Positions 53,167-62,290 of a DNA stretch of 64,000 nt are shown piece after piece. Made by a program: the position numbers and the translations under genes. The stretch's first letter is position 1; each line of letters begins with the position of its first letter. Origin of the DNA: Halobaculum magnesiiphilum (GTDB lineage Archaea; Halobacteriota; Halobacteria; Halobacteriales; Haloferacaceae); assembly GCF_019823105.1 (NCBI RefSeq), contig NZ_CP081960.1, forward strand, positions 62,001-126,000, given 5' to 3'. The notes under the pieces were generated by a model. That model was not told where the DNA came from. It did not search any database and worked only from the letters and a program-made list of their open reading frames with translations.

Positions 53167-54287
53167 TCCCCCTCGCGAGTCCCGACGTCGGAGCCGACGA
53201 GCGCGAGCGCGTCCTCGACGTGCTCGATTCGGGCCAGCTCGCCGACGGCGAGGAGGTCCGAGCGTTCGAGCGGGAGTTCGCCCGGTACTGCGGGACCGAG
53301 CACGCGGTGGCGACGACCAACGGGACGACGGCCCTCCATGCCGCCTTCGAGGCGCTCGGGATCGGCGAGGGCGACGCGGTGGTCACGACGCCGTTCTCGT
53401 TCATCGCGAGCGCGAACTCCATCGTCCACGCCGGCGCCGAACCGGCGTTCGCCGACGTGGAGCCAACGACGCTCACGCTCGATCCCGCTCGCGTCGAGGA
53501 GGTACTCGCCGAGCGCGACGACGTGGCCGCGATCCTCGCGGTCCACATCTACGGCATGCCCGCCGACATGGACCGGTTGCGCGCGCTCGCCGACGAGTAC
53601 GACGTGGCGCTCGTCGAGGACGCCGCGCAGGCTCACGGCGCGACCTACGAGGGAGAACCCGTCGGAAGCCTCGCCGACGCCGCTTGCTTCTCGTTTTACC
53701 CGACGAAGAACATGACCAGCGGGGAGGGCGGGATGATCACCACCGACGACGGGGCGCTCGCCGAGCGCGCCGCCCGCTTCTGTGACCACGGACGAACCGT
53801 CGAGTACCGCCACGGCGAGGTCGGGCACAACTTCCGGATGACGAGCCTGTGTGCGGCCATCGGCCGCGCGCAACTGGAGAAGCTCCCCGAGTACAACCTC
53901 GCGCGCCGCGGCAACGCCGCCTACCTCACCGAGCACTTCGCGGGCACGTCCGTCGAGACGCCCGCCGAACCGGACGGACGCACGCCGGTGTATCACCAGT
54001 ACACTGTCCGCTCGGATCACCGCGACCTGCTGGAGTCGCACCTGGCGGACCACGGCGTCTCCTCGGCGGTGTACTACCCGCTGCCGATCCACGAGCAGCC
54101 GGCGTATCCGGACGTCGACGTGTCGCTTCCCGTCGCCGAGCGCGCGGCCGAGCGCGTCCTCTCGCTGCCGGTCCACCCCGACCTCTCGGTGGCCGACCTG
54201 GAGGCCGTCGTCGACGCGGTCGAGCGCTTCGACCACAGCGAACGGGTACCCGAGGCGGCCGCGGACGAGGGGAGGGTGGACTCGTGA
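53163..54287 (+). CDS. WbpE-like DegT/DnrJ/EryC1/StrS sugar aminotransferase
   Basis: The 374-residue PLP enzyme shows TNGTTALHAAFEALGIGEGD, VEDAAQAHGATYEG and the PLP lysine in SFYPTKNMTSGEGG (K182). In the Wbp pathway it puts an amino group on C3 of the 3-keto sugar from the oxidoreductase encoded next. GTG 53163 overlaps the WbpD-like stop by four bases. Confidence 0.9.
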   Translation: MIPLASPDVGADERERVLDVLDSGQLADGEEVRAFEREFARYCGTEHAVATTNGTTALHAAFEALGIGEGDAVVTTPFSFIASANSIVHAGAEPAFADVEPTTLTLDPARVEEVLAERDDVAAILAVHIYGMPADMDRLRALADEYDVALVEDAAQAHGATYEGEPVGSLADAACFSFYPTKNMTSGEGGMITTDDGALAERAARFCDHGRTVEYRHGEVGHNFRMTSLCAAIGRAQLEKLPEYNLARRGNAAYLTEHFAGTSVETPAEPDGRTPVYHQYTVRSDHRDLLESHLADHGVSSAVYYPLPIHEQPAYPDVDVSLPVAERAAERVLSLPVHPDLSVADLEAVVDAVERFDHSERVPEAAADEGRVDS

Positions 54288-55303
54288 GCGCCGCCAACGA
54301 CGCCGCCGAGGAGGCGGCCACGGACGGACCCGTTCGGGTGGGTGTCGTCGGTGTCGGGAGCATGGGGCGCAACCATGCCCGGGTCTACCGCGAGCTCGCC
54401 GATGTCGAGTTGGTCGGCGTCGCCGACATGGACACCGAGGCGGCCGAGCGCGTCGCCCGCGAGTACGGCACGGTCGCGTACGACACCGACGACCTCCTCG
54501 GGGTCGCAGACGCGGTGAGCGTCGCGGTCCCGACGAGCGCGCACGCGCCGGTGCTCGAACGGTGTATCGACGCCGGCGTGCACGCGCTCGTCGAGAAGCC
54601 GTTCGTCGACGACCTCGCGACCGGACGCGAGCTGGCGGCCCGGGCCGAGGAGGCCGGGGTCACCGTTCAGGTGGGACACGTCGAGCGGTTCAACCCGGCG
54701 GTACGGACGTTGATGCGGATCCTCCCGAACCTCGACGTGCTCGCGGTCGACGCGCGTCGACTCGGTCCGCCGACGGACCGCGAGCTGGACGGCACCGTCG
54801 TCTCGGACCTGATGATCCACGACATCGACGTGATCAACGCGGTCATCGACGCCCGTCCCGGCACGCTCGGCGCGACCGGCGCGGCCGACGGCGACTACGC
54901 CACCGTCCAGTGCGTCTACGAGGACGGCACCGTCACGACGTTCACGGCCAGTCGGGTCACCCGTCGGAAGGTCAGACGGCTCGAGATCACCGCCCGCGAG
55001 TGTTTGGTCGTCGTCGACTACCTCGCACAGACCGTCGAGATCCACCGCAGCGAGGTGCCCGAGTACGTGGAGTCGAACGGCACGGTCCGCCACCGCACCG
55101 AGAGCGTCGTCGAGCGACCGTTCGTCGAGACGGGCGAGCCGCTGAAGGCCGAACTCGGTGCGTTCGTCGAGGCGGTCCGCGAGGGGAGCGAGCCGATGGT
55201 CACGGTCGAGGACGGCCTCGCGGCCGTCGAGTTCGCCCGGCAGGTCGAGGGCGTGATCGGAATGGAGGACGAACTCGCCGCGCGACAGGAGGCGACGCGA
55301 TGA
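54284..55303 (+). CDS. WbpB-like Gfo/Idh/MocA sugar 3-dehydrogenase
   Basis: The 339-residue NAD-dependent oxidoreductase has GVVGVGSMGRNHARVYREL (Rossmann), ALVEKPFVDD with the catalytic-site Lys105, and GHVERFNPAV with DLMIHDIDVINAV in the C-terminal domain. It would oxidise C3 of the UDP-N-acetylglucuronate, giving the 3-keto substrate for the aminotransferase. Start GTG 54284 overlaps the previous stop. Confidence 0.87.
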   Translation: MSAANDAAEEAATDGPVRVGVVGVGSMGRNHARVYRELADVELVGVADMDTEAAERVAREYGTVAYDTDDLLGVADAVSVAVPTSAHAPVLERCIDAGVHALVEKPFVDDLATGRELAARAEEAGVTVQVGHVERFNPAVRTLMRILPNLDVLAVDARRLGPPTDRELDGTVVSDLMIHDIDVINAVIDARPGTLGATGAADGDYATVQCVYEDGTVTTFTASRVTRRKVRRLEITARECLVVVDYLAQTVEIHRSEVPEYVESNGTVRHRTESVVERPFVETGEPLKAELGAFVEAVREGSEPMVTVEDGLAAVEFARQVEGVIGMEDELAARQEATR

Positions 55304-56664
55304 GCGAACGCGCCGAGCTCGCCGCGCCGCTGTACGGGAGCGACAGGTCCGAATCCGCCCAACGCGAGGCGTTCACCCGCGGCGAGTACCCGGTCACCGT
55401 CTACGGCCTCGGAAAGATGGGCCTCCCCATCGCGACCGTCTTCGCCGAGACCACAGGAACCGTCACCGGCGTCGATATCGACGAGTCGGTCGTCGACCGC
55501 GTCAACGACGGGGACTGTCACGTGCGAAACGAGCCCGGCCTCGACGAGGCGGTCGCCGACCTCGTCGCCGACGGGGCGCTGCGCGCGACCACCGACGGCG
55601 CCGCGGCCGCAGAGGGCGCCCGGATCCACGTCGTCATCGTCCCGACCCTGATCACCGAGGACCACCAGCCCGACACCTCGGTCGTCACGAGCGTCGCGCG
55701 CGACATCGCGGAGGGGCTGGCGCCGGGCGATCTGGTCTGCGTCGAGTCGACGCTCCCGCCGGGCACCTGTCGGGATGTGCTCGCGCCGCTGTTGCGGTAC
55801 GAGAGCGGACTCGACGACGGCGAGTTCGGGATCGCGTTCTGTCCCGAGCGCACCTCCAGCGGTCGAGCGCTCGCGGACGTGCGCGGGAGCCACCCGAAGG
55901 TCGTCGGCGGCGTCGACGCCGAGAGCACGCGCGCGGCGGCGCTGGCGTACGACGAGCTGACGACGAACGAGGTGATCCCCGTCTCGGACACGACGACCGC
56001 GGAGGCGGTGAAGGTGTTCGAGGGACTGTACCGCGACGTGAACATCGCGCTGGCGAACGAGTTGGCGCGGTTCACGGGGGAACTCGGGATCGACGTGCGC
56101 GAGGCGATCGACGTGGCGAACACGCAGCCGTACTGCGACATCCACGACCCCGGCCCGGGCGTCGGCGGCCACTGCATCCCGTATTACCCGTACTTCGTGC
56201 TCAACTGGCTGGAGACGCCCGCGCCGCTGCTCGCGACCGCCCGCGAGGTGAACGACGCGACGCCGGTCCACGTTGTCGACCTCCTGGAGGCTCGGATCGA
56301 AGAGCGGGGGGACTCGCTCGCGGGGTCGACGGTCGTCGTCCTCGGGATCACCTACCGCGCCGGCGTCGCGGAGACGCGTGCGAGCCCGGCGATCGACATC
56401 TGTCGGACGCTCGACGACCGCGGCGCGACCGTGTACGCCAGCGACCCGCTCGTCGACGCCGAGGGGATCCCCGCGACGTGGGTTCACCCCGAGGAGGTCG
56501 GCGCCATCGACGCCGACGCGGTCGTGCTCGCGACCGACCACGAGGAGTTCGACGCCATCGACTGGGACGCCTACCCGTCGTCGACGGTCCTGATCGACAC
56601 GCGCGACGCGCTCGACGACGACGGGCTCGAACGCGACGTGTACGTCGTCGGGAGGGGACCGTGA
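55300..56664 (+). CDS. WbpA/WecC-like UDP-HexNAc 6-dehydrogenase
   Basis: The 454-residue enzyme has VTVYGLGKMGLPIATVFAET, VESTLPPGTC, AFCPERTSSGRAL and the catalytic cysteine C292 in GPGVGGHCIPYYPYF, with the C-terminal ITYRAGVAETRASP domain. The GGHCIPxxPYF form is that of UDP-N-acetylhexosamine dehydrogenases rather than UDP-glucose dehydrogenase. It would make UDP-GlcNAcA, the first step of the four-gene pathway. Overlaps its neighbours by four bases at both ends. Confidence 0.9.
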   Translation: MSERAELAAPLYGSDRSESAQREAFTRGEYPVTVYGLGKMGLPIATVFAETTGTVTGVDIDESVVDRVNDGDCHVRNEPGLDEAVADLVADGALRATTDGAAAAEGARIHVVIVPTLITEDHQPDTSVVTSVARDIAEGLAPGDLVCVESTLPPGTCRDVLAPLLRYESGLDDGEFGIAFCPERTSSGRALADVRGSHPKVVGGVDAESTRAAALAYDELTTNEVIPVSDTTTAEAVKVFEGLYRDVNIALANELARFTGELGIDVREAIDVANTQPYCDIHDPGPGVGGHCIPYYPYFVLNWLETPAPLLATAREVNDATPVHVVDLLEARIEERGDSLAGSTVVVLGITYRAGVAETRASPAIDICRTLDDRGATVYASDPLVDAEGIPATWVHPEEVGAIDADAVVLATDHEEFDAIDWDAYPSSTVLIDTRDALDDDGLERDVYVVGRGP

Positions 56665-57470
56665 TCGCGGACGGCTTCACCACCGAGGCGTACGTCGACC
56701 TCCTCGATGCGGCCGACGACGGGGGATACGAGTTCCTCACTGTCGCCGACTACCTCGCCACCCCGGCCGAGGACCGCCCCGCGCGGTTCCTCCTCCTCCG
56801 TCACGATGTGGACCGGAAGGTCCGCAACGCCGCGCGAATGGCTCGCATCGAGGCGGACCGTGGTATCGAGGCGACCTACTACGTCCGAACCGGAACGTTC
56901 GACCCGGGGTTCGTCCGCACCCTCGAATCGCTCGGTCACGAGGTCGGCTACCACTACGAGGACTACGTCCGCGCGGACGGCGACCTCGGGGAGGCTCACG
57001 ACCGGTTCGCGCGACACCTCCACCTGTTCCGGCGCTACTGCGACGTGGAGACCGTCTGCATGCACGGCAACCCGCTATCGCCCCACGACAACCGCGACAT
57101 GTGGACCGCCCCGGACGCGCCGGCGTTCGGCGCGTACGACCTCCTCGGCGAGGCGTACCTCTCGATGGACTTCGTCGACGTGACGTACTTCTCCGACACC
57201 GGCCGCACCTGGCGCGACGGCGCGTTGAAGATCAAGGACCACACCGTCGGCGACAGCGCCAAGGCGGTTTCGGTCGGCGAGACGGCGGAACTGGCGGCGC
57301 TCCTCCGTGAGGGCGCCGTCGACCGCGGCTGCCTGCTCGTCCACCCCGAACGGTGGGCCGACTCGGTCCCCGAACTGCTCGTCGAACGCACGAAAGACGG
57401 CGCGATCAACGCCGTGAAACGCGGACTGCGGCTCGTCCGCCCGCCGGCAACCCCTTCATCCACATCATGA
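56661..57470 (+). CDS. Polysaccharide-deacetylase-like protein, copy 1
   Basis: The 269-residue protein (GTG 56661) resembles carbohydrate esterase family 4-type proteins found in glycan clusters: RFLLLRHDVDRKVRNAARMA (HDVD, metal Asp/His region), HEVGYHYEDYVR and VCMHGNPLSPHDNRDMW. The end VDRGCLLVHPERWADS is also typical. It probably removes an acetyl group from a sugar intermediate in the cytoplasm. Four-base overlaps on both sides. Confidence 0.75.
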   Translation: MIADGFTTEAYVDLLDAADDGGYEFLTVADYLATPAEDRPARFLLLRHDVDRKVRNAARMARIEADRGIEATYYVRTGTFDPGFVRTLESLGHEVGYHYEDYVRADGDLGEAHDRFARHLHLFRRYCDVETVCMHGNPLSPHDNRDMWTAPDAPAFGAYDLLGEAYLSMDFVDVTYFSDTGRTWRDGALKIKDHTVGDSAKAVSVGETAELAALLREGAVDRGCLLVHPERWADSVPELLVERTKDGAINAVKRGLRLVRPPATPSSTS

Positions 57471-59035
57471 CGACGATCACCATCGGCCTCGACGGCGCGA
57501 ACTGGGACCTGATCGGCGACTGGCTCGACGACGGCGACCTCCCGAACCTACAACGGCTCATCGACGACGGGGTCGGCGGCGTCTCCGAGAGCTGTCTGCC
57601 GCCGATCACCGTCCCCAACTGGAAGTGTTATTCGACCGGCAAGAACCCCGGGAAGCTGGGGGTGTACCGGTTCGACCGGATCGACACCGAGAGCCGGACG
57701 CACGTGTTCCACGACGCGACCGACTTCGAGAGCGCGGAGCTGTGGGACTACCTCAACGACGAGGGGATCTCCGCCGGGGTGATCAACAAACCCTCGACGT
57801 ACCCGCCGAAGGAGCTCGACGGGTTCGTCGTCGCCGGCGGCCCCGACGCCTCCGAGACGGAGTACCGATCGCTCGAACGCGGGTTCGCGACGCCCGAACG
57901 CGTCGAGTCGTTCCTTCGCGAGGAACTCGACTACCGGGTCCACCCGAGCCCGATGATCTCCCCGAGCGAGACCGGCGAGGCCGAGGTCGAGGCGGTCCTC
58001 GACCTGATCGACCTGCGATTCGAGGCCGCGAAGGCGCTCATGGAGCGTGAGGACCCGGACTTCCTCCACCTCACGGTGTTTTACAGCATGGCGCTGCAGC
58101 ACTACTTCTACGACGGCGAGCCCGTCGAGCGCGCGTGGCAGCGCATCGACGCCCACCTCGGCGACTTCCTCGACGAGGGACACGACATCCTCGTGATGTC
58201 GGATCACGGAACCTGCTACGTCGACGCGGTGTTCTACGTGAACGTCTGGCTCCAGCAGCAGGGGTATCTCGCCGTCGAGAACAACATCGACGGCGCGCTC
58301 CGGAAGGCGGGGATCACCCGGGAACGCGCGCTCTCGGTCGCGAAGCGCCTCGGCATGGTCGAGACCCTGAGCCGGGTCGTGCCCGAGGGGATCCAGAAGG
58401 TCATCCCGTGGGACGAGGGCGTCAAGCGCGACCGCGTGCTGTCGATCCTCGACTGGGACGAGACGGAGGCGGTCGCCAGCAACCAGGGACCCATCTACCT
58501 CACGCGCTCGCGCGACGACCCCGGCTACGAGGAGCTACGCACCGAGCTGATCGAGGGGCTGGAGTCGCTTCGCCACCCCGAGACGGGGACGCCGCTGGTT
58601 CGGGCGGTGTACCGCGGGGAGGAACACTACACCGGGCACGCGGCCGACCGCGCGCCGGACCTCATCCTCGACCAGGGCGAGGGCGTCCACACGAGCGACG
58701 CGATCGGTCCCGACGAGCCCGTCGCCGACTCGGGCGTCTGGCTCGGCGGCAACATGCCCGACGGCGTGTTCCTCTTTTCGGGGCCCAGCTTCCGGTCGGA
58801 CGGCCTCACCGAGCGCGCCCGCATCGTCGATCTCGCGCCCACCCTGCTGCACGCGATGGGCGCGGCGGTCCCCGATGACCTCGACGGCGAGGTGCTCGAC
58901 GTGTTCGCGCCCGGATGTGACCCGGCGGAGCACCCGATCCGGACGCGTGAACCGCTCTCCGGGGATCGGGCCGGCGGGGAGACCGACGACGCCGAGGTCG
59001 AGGCCCGGCTCGCGGACCTGGGCTACCTGGAGTGA
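57467..59035 (+). CDS. Alkaline-phosphatase-superfamily protein, paralogue 2
   Basis: The 522-residue soluble protein is related to the 47052 protein: TIGLDGANWDLIGDWL, PITVPNWKCYSTGKNPGKLG, LHLTVFYSMALQHYF and LVMSDHGTCY, ending in LGYLE like its paralogue. No signal peptide. In place of the FemAB-like partner it is followed by a DUF354 gene. Likely a phosphotransferase or phosphodiesterase on a glycan intermediate. Confidence 0.8.
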   Translation: MTTITIGLDGANWDLIGDWLDDGDLPNLQRLIDDGVGGVSESCLPPITVPNWKCYSTGKNPGKLGVYRFDRIDTESRTHVFHDATDFESAELWDYLNDEGISAGVINKPSTYPPKELDGFVVAGGPDASETEYRSLERGFATPERVESFLREELDYRVHPSPMISPSETGEAEVEAVLDLIDLRFEAAKALMEREDPDFLHLTVFYSMALQHYFYDGEPVERAWQRIDAHLGDFLDEGHDILVMSDHGTCYVDAVFYVNVWLQQQGYLAVENNIDGALRKAGITRERALSVAKRLGMVETLSRVVPEGIQKVIPWDEGVKRDRVLSILDWDETEAVASNQGPIYLTRSRDDPGYEELRTELIEGLESLRHPETGTPLVRAVYRGEEHYTGHAADRAPDLILDQGEGVHTSDAIGPDEPVADSGVWLGGNMPDGVFLFSGPSFRSDGLTERARIVDLAPTLLHAMGAAVPDDLDGEVLDVFAPGCDPAEHPIRTREPLSGDRAGGETDDAEVEARLADLGYLE

Positions 59036-59040
59036 GTCCC

Positions 59041-60072
59041 ATGCGCGTTCTCGTCGACGTGAGCCACCCCGCGCACGTCCACCTCTTTCGCAACGCGATC
59101 GCGGAGCTCGACGACCGGGGACACGCGGTCCGCGTCGTCAGCCGCGAGAAGGACGTGACCACGGATCTGCTCGACGCGTACGGCATCGATCACGTCCCGC
59201 TGTCCGCGAAGGCCGGCGGCGCCGCCGGCGTCGCCCGCGAGTGGACCGCCCGCGGGGCCCGGCTCCTCCGGCAGGTTGCCGGGTTCCGCCCCGACGTGGT
59301 CCTCAGCAGGCTCAACCCGACCGCGGCGTACGTCTCCCGGCTCGTCGGCGCGCCGAACGTCGTCTTTCACGACACCGAACAGGCGGGACTGCTCGATCGC
59401 GCGACGACGCCGTTCGCGTCGGTCGTCTGCACGCCGGCGGAGTTCGCCCGCGACGCGGGAACCCACCAGATCCGGTATGAGGGGTACCACGAGCTGGCGT
59501 ACCTCCACCCCGCCCGGTTCGATCCCGATCCGCGACGGCTCACGGACGCCGGCGTCGACCCCGACGAGCCGTTCTCGGTCGTCCGACTCGTCGAGTGGAG
59601 CGCCCATCACGACGCCGGCGCCGCCGGCTTCGACCCCGACACTGTCCGCGAGCTGGTAGATCGGCTTGGGGAGTCCGGCGCGGTGTACCTCTCCAGCGAG
59701 GGAGCCCTCCCCGACGACCTCGCTCCGTACGAGGCGCCCGTCGCGCCCGACGCGGCCCACGACCTGCTGGCGTACGCCGACTGCTACGTCGGCGACTCGG
59801 GGACGATGGCGACGGAGGCGGCGTTGCTGGCGACGCCGACGGTCCGGTACGACCCCTACGAGTCCAGCATGGGGAACTTCGAGACGCTCGCGGAGCTGGG
59901 GCTCGTCGACTCGATCGCTGACGAGCGCGCGGTCGTCGAGCGAGCCGTCGAGCTCGCGGCCGATCCCGACGCCGCCGACCGCTGGCGCCGCCGCCGTCGC
60001 CGCCTCCTCGGGGAGAAGATCGACGTGACGGCGTTCATGGTCGAACTCGCGGAGGAGGTGGGTACGTCGTGA
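59041..60072 (+). CDS. DUF354-family glycosyltransferase-like protein
   Basis: The 343-residue protein starts MRVLVDVSHPAHVHLF, the family opening, with a GT-B-like two-domain fold: FRPDVVLSRLNPTAAYVSRL, VFHDTEQAGLLDRATTP, and a C-terminal ADCYVGDSGTMATEAALLAT motif typical of nucleotide-sugar binding. ATG 59041 is chosen because GGAGTGAGT lies just before it; GTG 59032 is possible. It may transfer the diacetamido sugar or a related unit. Confidence 0.78.
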   Translation: MRVLVDVSHPAHVHLFRNAIAELDDRGHAVRVVSREKDVTTDLLDAYGIDHVPLSAKAGGAAGVAREWTARGARLLRQVAGFRPDVVLSRLNPTAAYVSRLVGAPNVVFHDTEQAGLLDRATTPFASVVCTPAEFARDAGTHQIRYEGYHELAYLHPARFDPDPRRLTDAGVDPDEPFSVVRLVEWSAHHDAGAAGFDPDTVRELVDRLGESGAVYLSSEGALPDDLAPYEAPVAPDAAHDLLAYADCYVGDSGTMATEAALLATPTVRYDPYESSMGNFETLAELGLVDSIADERAVVERAVELAADPDAADRWRRRRRRLLGEKIDVTAFMVELAEEVGTS

Positions 60073-61136
60073 GCCGCTCGGGCGACGCGGGGCGACCGGC
60101 GTTCCTCCCCGGCAACGACGACATCACGTGGCCCGACGGCCGCGAGCCCCCCGAGGAGCGCCCCGTCCCCGACGGCCACGAGTTCAGCCTCCTGCTCACC
60201 CACGACATCGACCGCCCGTACAAGACGTACCAGTCGTTGTACTACGCGGCGACCGAGTCGGACCGCCGCGCGTACCACCTCTCGACGCTGGTCCCCGGCG
60301 TCAACCCCTACTGGCGCTTCGAGGAGCTGATGGCGCTCGAGGACGATCTCGGCGTTCGCTCGGGGTGTTACATGCTCGACGAACAGCGGCTGTTCCGCGA
60401 CCGCCCGGCCGCGGAGTGGCCGACGATGGAGGGCTGGCAGCTGTTCGCCGGCCGGTACGATCCCACGTCCCCCGAGATCCGCGACGCGTTCCGCGCGCTC
60501 GACGACGGCGGCTGGGAGATCGGCCTCCACGGCTCCTACGAGTCGTTCGACGACCGCGAGCGCATGCGCGACGAGAAGGAGACGGTCGAGTCGGTCGTCG
60601 GCCACGCGGTCGCCGGCGGCCGCCAGCACTACCTCAACCTCAAGACGCCCGACACGTGGGAGCACCAGCGCGCGCTCGGACTGCGCTACGACTGTAGCCT
60701 CGGGACGAGCGCCGAGCCCGGTTTTCATCACGGGCACGGGATCAGGCGCCCGTTCGGCGCCGACGACGGGTTCGTCGTGTTCCCGCTGACGATCATGGAG
60801 CAGTCGATCCCCGACCCCGGCGAGGACTTCGACGCCGCGTGGGCCGTCTGCGAGGCCCTTCTGGAGGAAGCACGCGAGGAGGGCGCGGTGATGAGCGTGC
60901 TGTGGCACCTGCGCCACTTCGCCCCCGACGAGTTCCCGGGCTACGATCGGATCTATCGGAAGCTGATCCGCCGGGCTCAGGAGCTCGGCGCGTGGGTCGG
61001 GTCGCCCGGACAGTTCTATGAGGAGATTGGTCTGGGTGGCGCTGATGGGACGGGGGGCGTCGCGGCGGCGGCCACTTCCGCGGCGACGAGGACGCCGGCC
61101 GACTCGACGGCGCGAGACCAGTCTGAGGGGCGGTAG
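60069..61136 (+). CDS. Polysaccharide-deacetylase-like protein, copy 2
   Basis: The 355-residue protein has LLLTHDIDRPYKTYQSLYYA, GWEIGLHGSYESFDDRERM and the C-terminal SVLWHLRHFAPDEFPGYDRI, a CE4-like metal-site layout, with a low-complexity Ala/Thr tail after about residue 320. It ends the run of four-base overlaps (GTG 60069). It may act with copy 1 on the same glycan. Confidence 0.75.
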   Translation: MSRSGDAGRPAFLPGNDDITWPDGREPPEERPVPDGHEFSLLLTHDIDRPYKTYQSLYYAATESDRRAYHLSTLVPGVNPYWRFEELMALEDDLGVRSGCYMLDEQRLFRDRPAAEWPTMEGWQLFAGRYDPTSPEIRDAFRALDDGGWEIGLHGSYESFDDRERMRDEKETVESVVGHAVAGGRQHYLNLKTPDTWEHQRALGLRYDCSLGTSAEPGFHHGHGIRRPFGADDGFVVFPLTIMEQSIPDPGEDFDAAWAVCEALLEEAREEGAVMSVLWHLRHFAPDEFPGYDRIYRKLIRRAQELGAWVGSPGQFYEEIGLGGADGTGGVAAAATSAATRTPADSTARDQSEGR

Positions 61137-61241
61137 CGACCGAACACCGACCGCCTGCACACCCGTCGCTTCCCGCCCGTTTCGCCGTTCGGTGCCTCGC
61201 GCCGTTTCGACGGATCGCCGTCGTCTCCGGTGGTACCCTCC

Positions 61242-61249
61242 GTATAACA
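61242..61249 (+). promoter_or_regulatory. Internal promoter TATA (GTATAACA)
   Basis: GTATAACA lies 30-37 bases before ATG 61279, the expected distance for leaderless transcription. It marks a new transcript after the 142-base gap following the deacetylase gene. Confidence 0.5.
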
Positions 61250-61278
61250 ATCCCCCGCTCGACCCCCCCTCTCCGTAC

Positions 61279-62286
61279 ATGGATATCCGACGGCTCTCAC
61301 TGGCGGAGTGGGACGAGGCACTCCCGAACGAGGGGTTCGAGGTGTTCCACACGCCCGAGGCGCTCGAAACGCTCGACGCGCACGCGAGGGGGGAACTGCG
61401 ACTCTACGGCGGGTACAAGGGCGAACAGGCGATCGGCCTCGCGCCGGTGTTCGTTCGCGAGCAGGCGTTCGGCACGGCCGCGTTGTCGCCGCCGCCCGGG
61501 TTCGGGATCCCCCGGCTCGGGCCGCTCGTCATGCCGACCAGCCCCAAACAGCGCAAGCGCGAACGCGTCAACGGCCGGTTCGCCGAGGGGCTACTGGAGG
61601 AGTTCGATGTCGACGCGTCGACGACGCTGTTCCGGATGGTGTGTCCGACCAGCTACGCGGACCCGCGTCCGTTCGGGTGGTCGTCGCTGTCGGTCGAGCC
61701 GACGTTCACCTACCACCTCCCGGTCGACGAGGACACCGACGCGATACTGAAGTCCTTCTCGAAGAGCCTCCGGCGGGAGATCCGCGACGCCGAGGACGTA
61801 GACTGCTCGTTCGAGGTCGGCGACCGCGAGGACGTGCGTCGGATCTACGAGCAGGCGCGCGACCGCTACACCGAGCAGGACCGCGGCTTCACGATGACGT
61901 GGCCCTACGTGCGCGACCTCACCGACGCGCTCTCGGCGGTCGACCGCTGTCGCCCGTACGTCGTCCGCGACGCCGACGGCGACTTCGTCAGCGGGATACT
62001 CGTGTTGTACTCAAACGACGCCGCGTACTTCTGGCTCGGCGGCGCGGTCGCGACGTTGGAGGGGACGACGGTCAACAGCGCGCTCCACTGGCGGATCGTC
62101 CGCGACATCGCCGCCGATGAACCCCTCGGATCGGTCGATACGTACGACCTGATGGGCGCCAACACCGAGCGACTCTGCCGGTACAAGAGCAAGTTCGGCG
62201 CCGACCTCGTGCCGTACTACACGGTCGAGTCCGAGGGCGCGGGAATGCGCGCTGCCAAGACAGCCTACCGGCTCATGAGCAGGTGA
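61279..62286 (+). CDS. FemAB/GNAT-like acyltransferase, paralogue 3
   Basis: The 335-residue protein has the same layout as the 48659 protein: NEGFEVFHTPEALETLDAHA, SPPPGFGIPRLGPLV, KSFSKSLRREIRDAEDVDCS and YDLMGANTERLCRYKSKFG. It starts at ATG 61279 with its own TATA element. A glycosyltransferase gene follows four bases after the stop, with AGGTGA as Shine-Dalgarno. It likely modifies an amino sugar or lipid in the glycan pathway. Confidence 0.75.
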   Translation: MDIRRLSLAEWDEALPNEGFEVFHTPEALETLDAHARGELRLYGGYKGEQAIGLAPVFVREQAFGTAALSPPPGFGIPRLGPLVMPTSPKQRKRERVNGRFAEGLLEEFDVDASTTLFRMVCPTSYADPRPFGWSSLSVEPTFTYHLPVDEDTDAILKSFSKSLRREIRDAEDVDCSFEVGDREDVRRIYEQARDRYTEQDRGFTMTWPYVRDLTDALSAVDRCRPYVVRDADGDFVSGILVLYSNDAAYFWLGGAVATLEGTTVNSALHWRIVRDIAADEPLGSVDTYDLMGANTERLCRYKSKFGADLVPYYTVESEGAGMRAAKTAYRLMSR

Positions 62287-62290
62287 CCTG

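Noticed and set aside
53851-55299. Extension of the nucleotide-sugar dehydrogenase frame to 937 codons
   Set aside because: The first 480 codons are Arg/Ser-rich and lie over two good enzyme genes; ATG 55300 overlaps the upstream stop by four bases.
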